A stretch of 64,000 nucleotides of DNA from Paraclostridium hominis (GCF_014306135.1 NZ_JACRWD010000001.1:558001-622000), one strand, 5' to 3'; positions 51,549 through 60,303 are shown, counted from the stretch's first letter. Numbers and translations are program-made. Notes: generated by a model from the sequence alone, not told the origin.

Positions 51549-52883
51549 ATGGCTAAGGACATAGTTATAGATTTTTTAACAAAATTATCTTTAGATATAG
51601 AAAATAAAGCTAATGTAGATATAAGTTATAGCCAACAAAGAGATTACTTTTCTAGTGGTAAAATACTAGGCCAACCCATATACTATGTATTTAAATATTT
51701 TAGAAAAGAGCAACAATTAGGTATATATATAGAATCAAGAGATTCTGAAGGGGCCCAATTTATAAAAGATATATATTATGAAAAAAATGAATCTATATCA
51801 AGAAAAATAGGTTATGAAATAGGTATAAGTGAAAGAAAACAAAATAAAGATTGGGTTAGAATGGGTTTTGAAATAGATGTAGATAATTTTAGTGAACTTA
51901 TGGAATATAGAAAATTATATTTTCATGCATTTTTGAAGTTTAAATCATCTATAGAGAAAATAGTTGAAAAGTATGTAGATGCAATATTTAATTTTACTGG
52001 TAATTTTGGATATACTAAGACAGAACTTCTAAGAGAAGTATTTATGGATGAAGAAGTTTTAGATGATATAATATTTAATTTAGAACAAAAGAAAAATATA
52101 ATATTACAAGGGCCTTCGGGAGTTGGAAAAACATTCATTGCAAAAAGAATTTGCTATTTTCATCAAGGTAATAGAGATAACTCCAATATTGAAATGGTAC
52201 AGTTTCATGAATATTATACATATGAAGAGTTTGTAAGAGGATATAGGCGAGGGAAAAATGGAGAAGATTATATAAAAAATGGTATATTTTATGATTTTAT
52301 AAAAAAAGCACAAACATATCCAGAACATAAGCATTACTTTATAATAGATGAAATAAATAGAGGTAATTTAAATAAAATTTTCGGGGAATTAACTATGCTA
52401 ATAGAAAATAATAAAAGAGGAAAAGAAAATTCTATAAAGCTTTTATACAGTGAGTGTGATGAAAGCTTTTATATACCTGAAAATGTATATATTATAGGAA
52501 CTTTAAATACATCAGATAATACACTAAAAGATATATCATACCCACTAAGAAGAAGATTTGGATTTATTGATATAGATCCTGTTTTTGAAAATATGGATTT
52601 AAGAAACTATCTTGGAAATTATATAGGTGTTGAGATGGCAGATAAAGTAGTATGTAAGATGATGTATTTAAATAAAACTATAGAAGAAGATAATAAACTT
52701 GGAAAGAGATACAAAATAGGTCAAAGCTATTTTATGATTAATGAGAAAGTAGACGAATATCAAGTGTATAGTTGGTATAGGCAAGTTATAAAAAGAGATA
52801 TAGAACCATTAATAAGAGAATATATGATAGATAAAGATGAAGAATACATAGATAATATAATTAAAAATTTAATTGATGATTAA
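51549..52883 (+). CDS. McrB-like AAA+ ATPase without adjacent McrC
   Basis: The 444-residue protein has an N-terminal domain (1-155) of unknown type and an AAA_5/McrB ATPase. Motifs are the Walker A QGPSGVGKTFIAKRI (about 187-201), the McrB-typical QFHEYYTYEEFVRGYR, Walker B FIIDEINRGNLNKIFGE (about 262), and the sensor-1/arginine finger run GTLNTSDNTLKDISYPLRRRF (about 316-336, in two parts). McrB drives cleavage of modified DNA together with the nuclease McrC. No McrC or other nuclease gene lies beside it, as the next gene is niaR. The start is ATG 51549 after GGGAGGAG. It may be a remnant, or a restriction-like protein acting with a distant partner. Confidence 0.85.
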   Translation: MAKDIVIDFLTKLSLDIENKANVDISYSQQRDYFSSGKILGQPIYYVFKYFRKEQQLGIYIESRDSEGAQFIKDIYYEKNESISRKIGYEIGISERKQNKDWVRMGFEIDVDNFSELMEYRKLYFHAFLKFKSSIEKIVEKYVDAIFNFTGNFGYTKTELLREVFMDEEVLDDIIFNLEQKKNIILQGPSGVGKTFIAKRICYFHQGNRDNSNIEMVQFHEYYTYEEFVRGYRRGKNGEDYIKNGIFYDFIKKAQTYPEHKHYFIIDEINRGNLNKIFGELTMLIENNKRGKENSIKLLYSECDESFYIPENVYIIGTLNTSDNTLKDISYPLRRRFGFIDIDPVFENMDLRNYLGNYIGVEMADKVVCKMMYLNKTIEEDNKLGKRYKIGQSYFMINEKVDEYQVYSWYRQVIKRDIEPLIREYMIDKDEEYIDNIIKNLIDD

Positions 52884-52921
52884 AAAGTCTCGGATATAAA
52901 CAAATATTAGAGGCTTTTTTA
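52880..52921 (+). terminator. Terminator after the McrB-like gene
   Basis: AAAAGTCTC and GAGGCTTTT pair with one G-U, across an approximately 20-nt loop, followed by more T residues. Confidence 0.65.
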
Positions 52922-52990
52922 TTTATGTTTTTAATGATATATAAATTACTATATAATATAAAATATAATTGAATAAGGAGGTTTTATATT

Positions 52991-53503
52991 ATGAATGCCA
53001 AAGATAGAAGGAATCAAATTTTAGATATTTTAAAAAATTCAACACAGGCAGTTAATGGATCACAACTATCTAAAGAATTAGGAGTAAGTAGACAAGTTAT
53101 AGTTTCAGATGTTGCACTAATTAGAGCATCAGGAATAGATATAATATCTACACCAAAAGGATATATACTTAACAAAAATTTAGATGATAGATATATAGTT
53201 AAAACAATAGCATGTAAACATTCAAGGGATTGTACAGAAGATGAATTAAACTTAATAGTTGACGAAGGTGCTACAGTTGTAAATGTTATAGTTGAACATA
53301 GTGTTTATGGTCAACTAACAGGAGATTTACATTTATCATCAAGAAGAGATGTTCGTGAGTTTATGAAAAGTTTAAATGAAAATTCAGTTAATCCGTTGTC
53401 ACAATTAACTGATGGAATACATTTACATACTATAAAGTGTGAAAATGAAGATATATTAAATAGTGTTTTAAATAATTTGAAAGAAAAAGGTTATGCTTTA
53501 TAG
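52991..53503 (+). CDS. niaR: Niacin-responsive repressor NiaR
   Basis: The 170-residue protein has an N-terminal HTH_11 domain (RNQILDILKNS, LSKELGVSRQVIVSDVALIR) and a C-terminal 3H domain. That domain has the conserved His residues in CKHSRDCTEDEL (about 77), VVNVIVEHSVYG (about 95) and DGIHLHTI (about 143). NiaR represses NAD-precursor uptake and synthesis genes when niacin is bound. The gene lies directly upstream of a niacin ECF transporter gene, with a matching palindrome between them. The ribosome binding site is AAGGAGG. Confidence 0.93.
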   Translation: MNAKDRRNQILDILKNSTQAVNGSQLSKELGVSRQVIVSDVALIRASGIDIISTPKGYILNKNLDDRYIVKTIACKHSRDCTEDELNLIVDEGATVVNVIVEHSVYGQLTGDLHLSSRRDVREFMKSLNENSVNPLSQLTDGIHLHTIKCENEDILNSVLNNLKEKGYAL

Positions 53504-53505
53504 AG

Positions 53506-53534
53506 TTGACATAAATAATTACTAACTATACAAT
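53506..53534 (+). promoter_or_regulatory. Promoter of the niacin transporter gene
   Basis: TTGACA (53506-53511), a 17-bp spacer and TACAAT (53529-53534) form a near-consensus promoter. It starts 3 nt after the niaR stop, so the transporter can be expressed on its own. Confidence 0.82.
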
Positions 53535-53575
53535 TGTAATTAAGAGTGTAAAGACACTTATAATTATAATTGTAT
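53528..53575. promoter_or_regulatory. NiaR-box-like operator inside an extended inverted repeat
   Basis: The core AGTGT-AAAG-ACACT (53545-53558) matches the GTGT...ACAC shape of NiaR boxes and lies just after the transcription start. It is enclosed by the arms ATACAATTGTAATTA (53528-53542) and TAATTATAATTGTAT (53561-53575), which pair with one mismatch. The whole 48 bp can fold into one long hairpin in the leader, directly before the GGGGGA ribosome binding site. Confidence 0.7.
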
Positions 53576-53588
53576 GGGGGAATTTATT

Positions 53589-54164
53589 ATGAATCGTAAG
53601 TCAAGTACTAAATCTATTGTCATATCAGCTTTATTATGTGCATTGGGGATTATAATACCTATGTTTTCGCCAATTAAAATAATATTAGAACCTGCATCAT
53701 TTACATTGGCTAGCCATATTGCCATATTTATAGCTATGTTTATTTCGCCATCTACTGCAATATTTGTTACATTAGGAACGACAATAGGATTTTTATTAGG
53801 AGGATTTCCAGTTGTTGTTGTGCTTAGAGCACTTAGTCATTTAGGGTTTGTAAGTATAGGATCAATATATTTAAAGAAAAATAATGAAGTTATAAAAAGT
53901 GTAAAATCGTCATTATTATGTTCATTTATTTTGGGACTTATACATGCAGTTGGTGAAGTTTTAATAGTAGTACCATTTTATTTTGGGGATGGATTGTCAA
54001 ATGGATACTATGAACAAGGGTTTATGATATCAGTTTTAGGTTTAGTTGGAATAGGAACTATAATTCATAGTATGCTGGATTTTGGATTATCAGTTTACAT
54101 ATGGAATTTAATGCCTAAAGAAATTAGAAGTAATAATACAATTAAAAGTACTATAAAAGCTTAA
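53589..54164 (+). CDS. niaX: ECF transporter S component, niacin-specific (NiaX-like)
   Basis: The 191-residue membrane protein has about six helices and the ECF S-component pattern: small residues in helix 1 (SIVISALLCALGIIIPMFSP), ASHIAIFIAMFISP near residue 44, and LGGFPVVVVLRALSHLGF. The adjacent niaR gene and the NiaR-box-like operator identify the substrate as niacin. It needs the shared ECF ATPases and T component encoded elsewhere. The start is ATG 53589, 7 nt after GGGGGA. Its terminator follows at once. Confidence 0.88.
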   Translation: MNRKSSTKSIVISALLCALGIIIPMFSPIKIILEPASFTLASHIAIFIAMFISPSTAIFVTLGTTIGFLLGGFPVVVVLRALSHLGFVSIGSIYLKKNNEVIKSVKSSLLCSFILGLIHAVGEVLIVVPFYFGDGLSNGYYEQGFMISVLGLVGIGTIIHSMLDFGLSVYIWNLMPKEIRSNNTIKSTIKA

Positions 54165-54212
54165 AATAAACAGTGCTAGATCAAATTTATCTAGCACTGT
54201 TTATTTTTTTTA
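54164..54212 (+). terminator. Intrinsic terminator after niaX
   Basis: AAATAAACAGTGCTAGA (54164-54180) is exactly complementary to 54190-54206, followed by a T tract. The remaining 240 bp before the next gene are A/T-rich with no other gene. Confidence 0.92.
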
Positions 54213-54452
54213 TGTAAAAATTTAACATATGTGTTAAAAATACTTTAAAAGTAAGTTATAATATATAATAGAATCGGAAATTCATATAAAATATAGAAAA
54301 ATATTCATAAATTCACAAAAAATTCATATTAAAGGTATAATATACATATATAATGTAAATATATGAGTTTTATATGACTTAAAGGTTACAAAAAAAATAC
54401 AAATTTTGAAAATTTATTAAAAGTTAGTATAGTTAATGAAGGGAGATCAAGT

Positions 54453-55850
54453 ATGTTTGATAGAAAGATTGCAACAGCTATATCAGTAACATCTTTAGGT
54501 ATAGTACTATCAGGAACATCGGTATTTGCTGATACAAAAACAGGAACAGTAACGGCAAGTGCATTAAATATAAGAAGTGGACCATCTACTAGTTATTCAA
54601 TAGTAGGAAATGTATATAAAGGAGATACTTTACAAATATTAGAAACATCAAATGGATGGTATAAGGTTAAGTTATCAAATGGAAAAATAGGATGGGGAAG
54701 CGGTAAATATATAAATGTATCAGGAGAATCAAATTCTAATACTTCATCAACAAGTAAGTCAGGAACAGTAACAGCAGATGCACTACATGTAAGAACAGGA
54801 CCATCAACAAATCACAGTAAGGTAACTAAGGTATATAGAGGACAAACTGTAAATATATTAGAAAGTTCAAATGGATGGCATAAAGTAAAAACTCCAAGTG
54901 GACATGTTGGTTGGTCAAGTGCTGAATTTATCAGTTTATCAGGTGGATCAAATAATTCTGGATCAAACAATAATACAAATACAGAAACTCCATCAAGTGG
55001 AAAAAAAGCAACAGTAACAGCAAGTGCACTAAATGTAAGAAGTGGACCATCTACGAATGATGGTGTAATAGGAACAGCTTACAAAGGAAATACTGTAGAG
55101 ATAATACAAAGTTCAGGTGGATGGCATAAAGTTAAGTTATCAAATGGAAAAATAGGATGGGTAAGTGGTAAATATTTAAGCTTATCAGGGGATACAAATA
55201 ATAATACAAACACAGAAACTCCATCAAGTGGAAAAAAAGCAACAGTAACAGCAAGTGCATTAAATGTAAGAAGTGGACCATCAACTAGTAATGGTATAAT
55301 AGGAAAAGTATATAAAGGAAATACTGTGGAAATATTAGATAATTCAAATGGATGGTATAAAATTAAATTATCAAATGGACAAGTAGGATGGGCTAGTTCT
55401 CAGTATATAAGTACATCAGGAAATTCAAATAGTGGATCTACAAACAATGGAAACTCAAGTAATGAATCTACAAATACTAATAAAGCTCAAGCTATAGTAA
55501 ACACAGCTCGTGCTCAACTTGGTAAACCATATGTATGGGGAGCAGAAGGACCAAATACTTTTGACTGTTCAGGATTAATATGTTATGTATATGGACAAAA
55601 TGGAATAAAAATGCCAAGAACATCAAGAGAACAAGCTAATGTAGGTACAACTATAAGTCAATCACAATTACAACCTGGAGATTTAATATTCTCAAGTACT
55701 GATGGTAGTGGTAGAGTTACACATGTAGGTATATATATAGGAAATGGACAAATGATACATGCGCCGCAAGAAGGAGACGTTGTAAAAGTTACTAACGCGA
55801 ATTCATCATATTGGCAAAAAACTTTTGTAAAAGCTAAAAGAGTTTTATAG
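54453..55850 (+). CDS. Secreted SH3b(x4)-NlpC/P60 peptidoglycan hydrolase
   Basis: The 465-residue protein has a signal peptide (cleavage near FADT, residue 27). Four bacterial SH3 domains follow (about 28-93, 103-169, 187-250 and 264-327), each with ALNIRSGPST-like and GWYKVKLSNGKIGW-like strands. A Ser/Asn-rich linker and an NlpC/P60 domain (about 345-465) complete it. The peptidase has DCSGLICYVYG (catalytic Cys), VTHVGIYIGNG (His) and HAP. It would cleave peptide stems of peptidoglycan outside the cell, with the SH3 domains binding the wall. The start follows AAGGGAGA. The gene is monocistronic. Confidence 0.94.
   Translation: MFDRKIATAISVTSLGIVLSGTSVFADTKTGTVTASALNIRSGPSTSYSIVGNVYKGDTLQILETSNGWYKVKLSNGKIGWGSGKYINVSGESNSNTSSTSKSGTVTADALHVRTGPSTNHSKVTKVYRGQTVNILESSNGWHKVKTPSGHVGWSSAEFISLSGGSNNSGSNNNTNTETPSSGKKATVTASALNVRSGPSTNDGVIGTAYKGNTVEIIQSSGGWHKVKLSNGKIGWVSGKYLSLSGDTNNNTNTETPSSGKKATVTASALNVRSGPSTSNGIIGKVYKGNTVEILDNSNGWYKIKLSNGQVGWASSQYISTSGNSNSGSTNNGNSSNESTNTNKAQAIVNTARAQLGKPYVWGAEGPNTFDCSGLICYVYGQNGIKMPRTSREQANVGTTISQSQLQPGDLIFSSTDGSGRVTHVGIYIGNGQMIHAPQEGDVVKVTNANSSYWQKTFVKAKRVL
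54972..55290 (+). repeat. 231-bp tandem repeat within SH3 domains 3 and 4
   Basis: The stretch from ACAGAAACTCCATCAAGTGG at 54981 recurs at 55212 with very few changes over about 80 bases, giving a 231-bp (77-codon) period. The copies cover the linker and the start of each SH3 domain. Such in-frame repeats permit gain or loss of a domain by recombination. Confidence 0.75.
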
Positions 55851-55860
55851 ATATTAAGGT

Positions 55861-55895
55861 ATAGGGAGATATTTAAAATAAAAATATCTCCCTAT
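55861..55895 (+). terminator. Intrinsic terminator after the NlpC/P60 gene
   Basis: ATAGGGAGATATTT (55861-55874) pairs with AAATATCTCCCTAT (55882-55895). The T tail is moderate. Confidence 0.82.
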
Positions 55896-56006
55896 AATTA
55901 TTTTACACAAATTTAACATAGAATTTTTTATTTATTTAAGGTAATACTATAGTGTAAAACTTAAATATAATTTATAATTAATTTATATATATTTGGAGGT
56001 GGAGAC

Positions 56007-58184
56007 GTGAAGAAAAAAATATCATCTTTAGTTTTAGTTTGTATAATGATACTTTGTATGACGCCAATAAATGCATTTGCAAATAGTAATCATAAAACTA
56101 TTGTTATAAATATGAATAGAAGCAATCTTTCTGACTTTTTAGAAATACCAGCGCTAAAAAATGAACTGAAAAATCGAGGATATATCGCCTTAATGAATGT
56201 AAGAGGTGACCAAGGTACGGATGATAAAAGGTCATATGCAACTATAGGGGCTGGAGGAAGAGTAAATACTTATAGTGATGATTTTAAAGGATTTAAAGAT
56301 GTAGATAAAGAAAATCGAGTTTTATATGAAAGTGCCACAGGCAAAAAAGCTAAAGGTGTAAATGATACAGATATAAATTTATCTATAAATGACAACTTAG
56401 AAAATGGAAAATATGGATCTATATTAGGAGAGTTAGGACAAACTCTAAGTGATAAAAATAAAAAGGTTTCAGTTTTAGGAAATGCTGATACAGGAATAGA
56501 GCCTAAAGACCTAAATAGAAATATAGCAGCTATGGCTATGGACAACTATGGAAGAGTAGATATTGGAAATGTTGATAAAATAAATAAAAAAAATGATGAA
56601 ATGCCATTTGGAATAAGTACTGATTATAAGAAGTTAGAAAATGAAACTAAAAAATATTACAATGAAAGTGATGTATTATTTGTAGAGTTAGGAGATACAT
56701 ATAGATTAGATTTATATAAAAAATACTTAAATGAAAATACTTATGCAAAAATGGAAAGTAAAATACATAAAAATATTAGTTCGTACTTAAAAGAGCTTTT
56801 TAATAGTATAAGCAAAAATGATAAAGTATATATAATAAGTGCTTTTCCTAAAGATATAGATTATAAAAATAAACGAAGATTATCCCCGGTTGTAAAATTT
56901 GATGGTAGTGGTAAAGGGTTATTAACATCAGCTACAACTAGAAGAGATGGTATAATTGGTAATATAGATATTGCAGCTGGTATACTTGCAGATTATAATT
57001 TATCATCTAAGAATATAGTTGGTAGACCATTAGAAACAATTAAAATGAAAGATAATAAAAGCTTTATAGAAAATGAGTATAAAAAAATAGTAAGTATATC
57101 TGATGTAAGAGGAAATATAATACATTCTTTTATAAATTCTATGTCTATAATACTAATATTAATTATAGGTTTATTAGTATTTAAAAAACCAATTAAAAGA
57201 AAATTTAAAGAAAAGTATAATAAAATGTTTAATATATTAAAAGAATTAATTAAGTTTGGACTTATACTACCACTAGCATTTTTATTGGCACCTATACTTA
57301 ATTTTAATACTCAGTTAGGTATATATATATCAATAATAGCTATATCTATAGTGATATATGTTTTAGGAAAATTAATATTTAAAGAAGATAATAAACAAGT
57401 AGGATTTTACGCTACTATATCAATAATAGCTATAACATTAGATGCACTTTTAGGGTCTTATTTAATGAAAAATAGTATACTATCATACGATGCGATAGTA
57501 GGAGCTAGATACTATGGTATAGGAAATGAATATCAAGGAATAATAATAGGTTCGTCTATAATATCTATGACAATACTCCTTGTAAATAATAAACTTTCAA
57601 AGATAATGGTTCCTATAATTTCATGTATAATATTATTTTTAAGTGCATCACCATCTATGGGCGCAAATGTTGGAGCAGCTATATCTGAGAGTGTTGCATT
57701 AATACTATTTACAATGCTTATATTTGATATAAAAATAGACTTAAAAAAATCAATATTTATACTAGTTGGTGCAGGAACAGTAGTTTTAGGATTTGCAGCT
57801 TTAGATATACTAAGTGGATCTGAATCTCATTTATCTTTATTTGTTAATCAAATATTAACTAATGGACCTAGTGCCATAATAGAAACTTTTACAAGAAAAA
57901 TATCTATGAATATTCAACTTATGCAAAATAGTGATTGGGTGAATATAATATATATAGGTATTTTAAGTATAATAATAATTAAAATATTATATTCTAAAGT
58001 ATTTAAAGGATTAATGGATGAATGTGTATATGCAAAAAAAGCATTAATATCTATGTGTGCAGGAGCTATAGTAACTTTACTTGTAAATGACTCTGGAGTA
58101 GTTTCAGCAGCAACAACTATGTTATATATAGTAATACCATTTTTAATTATTATGGTTAATAAAATAGTTTTCAAAGATAAATAA
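56007..58184 (+). CDS. Large exported/membrane protein of unknown function (725 aa)
   Basis: The start is GTG 56007 after GGAGGTGGAG. A signal peptide (about 1-26, ending INAFANS) leads to an extracellular region of about 345 residues. Alpha/beta features there include TIVINMNRSNLSDF, YIALMNVRGDQGTDD, DVLFVELGDTYRLD and KVYIISAFPKD. The latter half has eight or more membrane helices, from about residue 375 to the end. The ectodomain's strand order and ISAFPKD block recall the alkaline-phosphatase/phosphoglycerate mutase superfamily, but no metal-site motif could be confirmed. The membrane half, with GARYYGIGNEYQGIIIG, has no family I can name. It is monocistronic. Confidence 0.78.
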   Translation: MKKKISSLVLVCIMILCMTPINAFANSNHKTIVINMNRSNLSDFLEIPALKNELKNRGYIALMNVRGDQGTDDKRSYATIGAGGRVNTYSDDFKGFKDVDKENRVLYESATGKKAKGVNDTDINLSINDNLENGKYGSILGELGQTLSDKNKKVSVLGNADTGIEPKDLNRNIAAMAMDNYGRVDIGNVDKINKKNDEMPFGISTDYKKLENETKKYYNESDVLFVELGDTYRLDLYKKYLNENTYAKMESKIHKNISSYLKELFNSISKNDKVYIISAFPKDIDYKNKRRLSPVVKFDGSGKGLLTSATTRRDGIIGNIDIAAGILADYNLSSKNIVGRPLETIKMKDNKSFIENEYKKIVSISDVRGNIIHSFINSMSIILILIIGLLVFKKPIKRKFKEKYNKMFNILKELIKFGLILPLAFLLAPILNFNTQLGIYISIIAISIVIYVLGKLIFKEDNKQVGFYATISIIAITLDALLGSYLMKNSILSYDAIVGARYYGIGNEYQGIIIGSSIISMTILLVNNKLSKIMVPIISCIILFLSASPSMGANVGAAISESVALILFTMLIFDIKIDLKKSIFILVGAGTVVLGFAALDILSGSESHLSLFVNQILTNGPSAIIETFTRKISMNIQLMQNSDWVNIIYIGILSIIIIKILYSKVFKGLMDECVYAKKALISMCAGAIVTLLVNDSGVVSAATTMLYIVIPFLIIMVNKIVFKDK

Positions 58185-58188
58185 CTAT

Positions 58189-58221
58189 AAAATAGCGTAC
58201 TATGTACGCTATTTTGTTTTA
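58189..58221 (+). terminator. Intrinsic terminator
   Basis: AAAATAGCGTAC (58189-58200) is exactly complementary to 58204-58215, with T residues after it. Confidence 0.9.
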
Positions 58222-58296
58222 TAAAGTAACAAGTTCTATTAATCTATCATAAAATATAATAAAGGCAAAGCACTAGCCAAAATTGGGGGAATATTT

Positions 58297-58698
58297 ATGA
58301 AAAAAATAGGATTTGTTATAGATTCAAATGAAAATAGTGCTAGTATAAAACTAAATGATAGCAAAGAAAGTAAATTTTACTGTAATAATCAAAAAATAAT
58401 AACTGCTAATAATAATATAGATGCAAAGATTGGGCAAGAAGTATGTGTAGAATTTAAAAAAATAAAAGCTATAAAATTAATATATATAAATATTATACAA
58501 CCTATAATACTTGCCATAATTGGTATACTAATTGGAGACTTTGTATCAATAAATCTCAATCAAAGAACTTTAATATATAAATTAGTATTTGGATGTATTT
58601 TCTTTACTATAGCTATAATATATAAAGATTACCATAAGGAAAAAAGTAAGATAAGTGGTGATAATAATTATAATATAGTAAAAATAATATCTAAATAA
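58297..58698 (+). CDS. RseC/MucC-like small membrane protein
   Basis: The 133-residue protein has a beta-rich N-terminal part (KKIGFVIDSNENSASIKL, then NNNIDAKIGQEVCVEFK). Two membrane helices (about 62-85 and 92-112) and a short charged tail follow. This is the layout of RseC/MucC-family proteins, which sit beside Rnf/Rsx electron-transport systems. The usual Cys-rich CxxC segment is degenerate, as only FYCNN remains. No Rnf genes are in the window. The call is by architecture and is moderate. The start follows TTGGGGGAA. Confidence 0.5.
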   Translation: MKKIGFVIDSNENSASIKLNDSKESKFYCNNQKIITANNNIDAKIGQEVCVEFKKIKAIKLIYINIIQPIILAIIGILIGDFVSINLNQRTLIYKLVFGCIFFTIAIIYKDYHKEKSKISGDNNYNIVKIISK

Positions 58699-58710
58699 GA
58701 TAATAGTATA

Positions 58711-58755
58711 AAAAATATCCTATAAGTAAATATATTATAGGATATTTTTTATTTT
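58711..58755 (+). terminator. Intrinsic terminator
   Basis: AAAAATATCCTATAA (58711-58725) is exactly complementary to 58735-58749, with a T-rich tail. Confidence 0.88.
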
Positions 58756-58822
58756 AAATATATTAGCATTTATTAACTTAACGTAGTATAATCAAGTATA
58801 GAATAAGTAAGGAGATGATTTT

Positions 58823-59692
58823 ATGAATTTAAATAGAAATGATGATTGTTGGTGCAAAAGTGGAAAAAAATATAAAAAATGCCATATGGAATTTGATAAT
58901 AAATTAAATGAATTAAAAAAATTAGGTTATGAAGTTCCAACACATGATATTATAAAAAATAAAGAACAAATAGAGAAAATAAAAGAAAGTGCTAAAATAA
59001 ATAATGCAGTATTAGACGAAGTTGAAAAAAATATAAAAGCAGGAATGACTACAGAAGATATAAATAAAATAGTTCATGACTATACTATATCTCAAGGTGC
59101 TATTCCAGCTCCACTTGGATATGGAGGATTTCCAAAGAGTGTATGTACATCTATAAACTCTGAAATATGTCATGGGATACCTAGCGAAGATATAGTATTA
59201 AAGGATGGAGATATAATAAATGTAGATGTATCAACTATATATAATGGGTATTATTCAGATGCATCTAGAATGTTTATGATAGGAAATGTAAGTGAAAATG
59301 CTAAAAGATTAGTCGAGGTTACTAAAGAATGCCTAGAAGAAGGTATGAAAGCTGTTAAGCCTTGGGGGCATATAGGTGATATAGGAGCAGCTATACAAGA
59401 ACATGCAGAAAAGAATGGATATTCAGTAGTTAGAGATTTTGGCGGACATGGTATAGGGCTTCAATTCCATGAAGATCCGTTTGTATTCCACTATGGAGCT
59501 AAAAATGAGGGAATGATATTAGTACCAGGAATGATATTTACTATAGAGCCAATGATAAATGAAGGTGGATATGATTTATATATAGATGCAGAAAATGAGT
59601 GGACTGCATATACTGATGATGGTTCACTTTCAGCTCAATGGGAACATATGATTTTAGTTACTGAAGAAGGAATTGAAATACTAGCTAAATAA
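58823..59692 (+). CDS. map: Methionine aminopeptidase type I with N-terminal SEC-C motif
   Basis: The 289-residue enzyme begins with a SEC-C zinc motif (NDDCWCKSGKKYKKCHM, residues 5-21) that may attach it to the ribosome. The pita-bread catalytic domain follows, with CTSINSEICHGIP (about 112), the metal ligands in INVDVSTIYNGYYSD (about 132), FGGHGIGLQFHEDP (about 212), FTIEPMIN and QWEHMILV. It removes the initiator methionine. Type I enzymes with SEC-C are usual in clostridia. The gene is separate from any ribosomal-protein operon and may be a second copy. The ribosome binding site is AAGGAGATG. Confidence 0.94.
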   Translation: MNLNRNDDCWCKSGKKYKKCHMEFDNKLNELKKLGYEVPTHDIIKNKEQIEKIKESAKINNAVLDEVEKNIKAGMTTEDINKIVHDYTISQGAIPAPLGYGGFPKSVCTSINSEICHGIPSEDIVLKDGDIINVDVSTIYNGYYSDASRMFMIGNVSENAKRLVEVTKECLEEGMKAVKPWGHIGDIGAAIQEHAEKNGYSVVRDFGGHGIGLQFHEDPFVFHYGAKNEGMILVPGMIFTIEPMINEGGYDLYIDAENEWTAYTDDGSLSAQWEHMILVTEEGIEILAK

Positions 59693-59778
59693 AAAATTGA
59701 GTATTTAAATTATACATTAATAAATATACAAAGTTGCGCATATCTATAATATTATAAGTTGCTTTAAAGAGGTGATTT

Positions 59779-60177
59779 ATGGATAAGAATCAAAATAAAG
59801 TAGCAAATATTAATAAATGTAGCCAATCCATATGTCAAAATAATAAATTGAATTTGGGATTATCAAACTATACATATGCAGACTTTGTAATTCTGTCTTC
59901 TACTTTAGCTTATGCTATCTCATGTGAACTGACTGATGAGGATTTAGATTTTTTTATTGTGTTTTTGACACAGGTATCAGGGGATTTAGCATTATTAAGA
60001 ACTAAGAGGGGATATGAACAAATAGCAGTAAAAGGTAGTCAGGTAGTAGGTGAAGAAGAAATTTTAGAGGAAGCAGAAGCTAATGAAGCTGTGGATGTTT
60101 CCTTAGAATCTGGACCATTAAGACATAAAAAAAGAAAAAAAGTTAAAAGGAAAAAAATTAAAAAGAAAAGGATATAG
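59779..60177 (+). CDS. Hypothetical protein with Lys-rich C-terminal tail (132 aa)
   Basis: ATG 59779 follows AGAGGTGA. The N-terminal part has two cysteines (KCSQSIC). The central helical segment YADFVILSSTLAYAISCELT-DEDLDFFIVFLTQVSGDLALL is well formed and hydrophobic enough for a packed helical bundle. An acidic stretch (EEEILEEAEANEA) is then followed by an extremely basic end, RHKKRKKVKRKKIKKKR. Such a tail would bind nucleic acid or anionic polymer. No family is firmly recognised. The stop codon lies inside the terminator stem. Confidence 0.7.
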   Translation: MDKNQNKVANINKCSQSICQNNKLNLGLSNYTYADFVILSSTLAYAISCELTDEDLDFFIVFLTQVSGDLALLRTKRGYEQIAVKGSQVVGEEEILEEAEANEAVDVSLESGPLRHKKRKKVKRKKIKKKRI

Positions 60178-60211
60178 AAATAATGATAATTTTTATATCC
60201 TTTTTCTTTTA
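60161..60211 (+). terminator. Terminator overlapping the Lys-rich gene's stop codon
   Basis: AAAAGAAAAGGATATA (60161-60176) pairs with TATATCCTTTTTCTTTT (60195-60211) with one extra base. The T-rich right arm completes it. Confidence 0.82.
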
Positions 60212-60303
60212 TATTAAATTATATAAAAATAAGTGAATTATAGTGTATAAATATATATAATGTATATAAGAATATAAATTTAGAAATAAATAGGAGTGAT
60301 ACT

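Noticed and set aside
54972..55290. CRISPR-like repeat structure
   Set aside because: The repeats are in frame within SH3 domains and have a 231-bp period; no spacer pattern exists.
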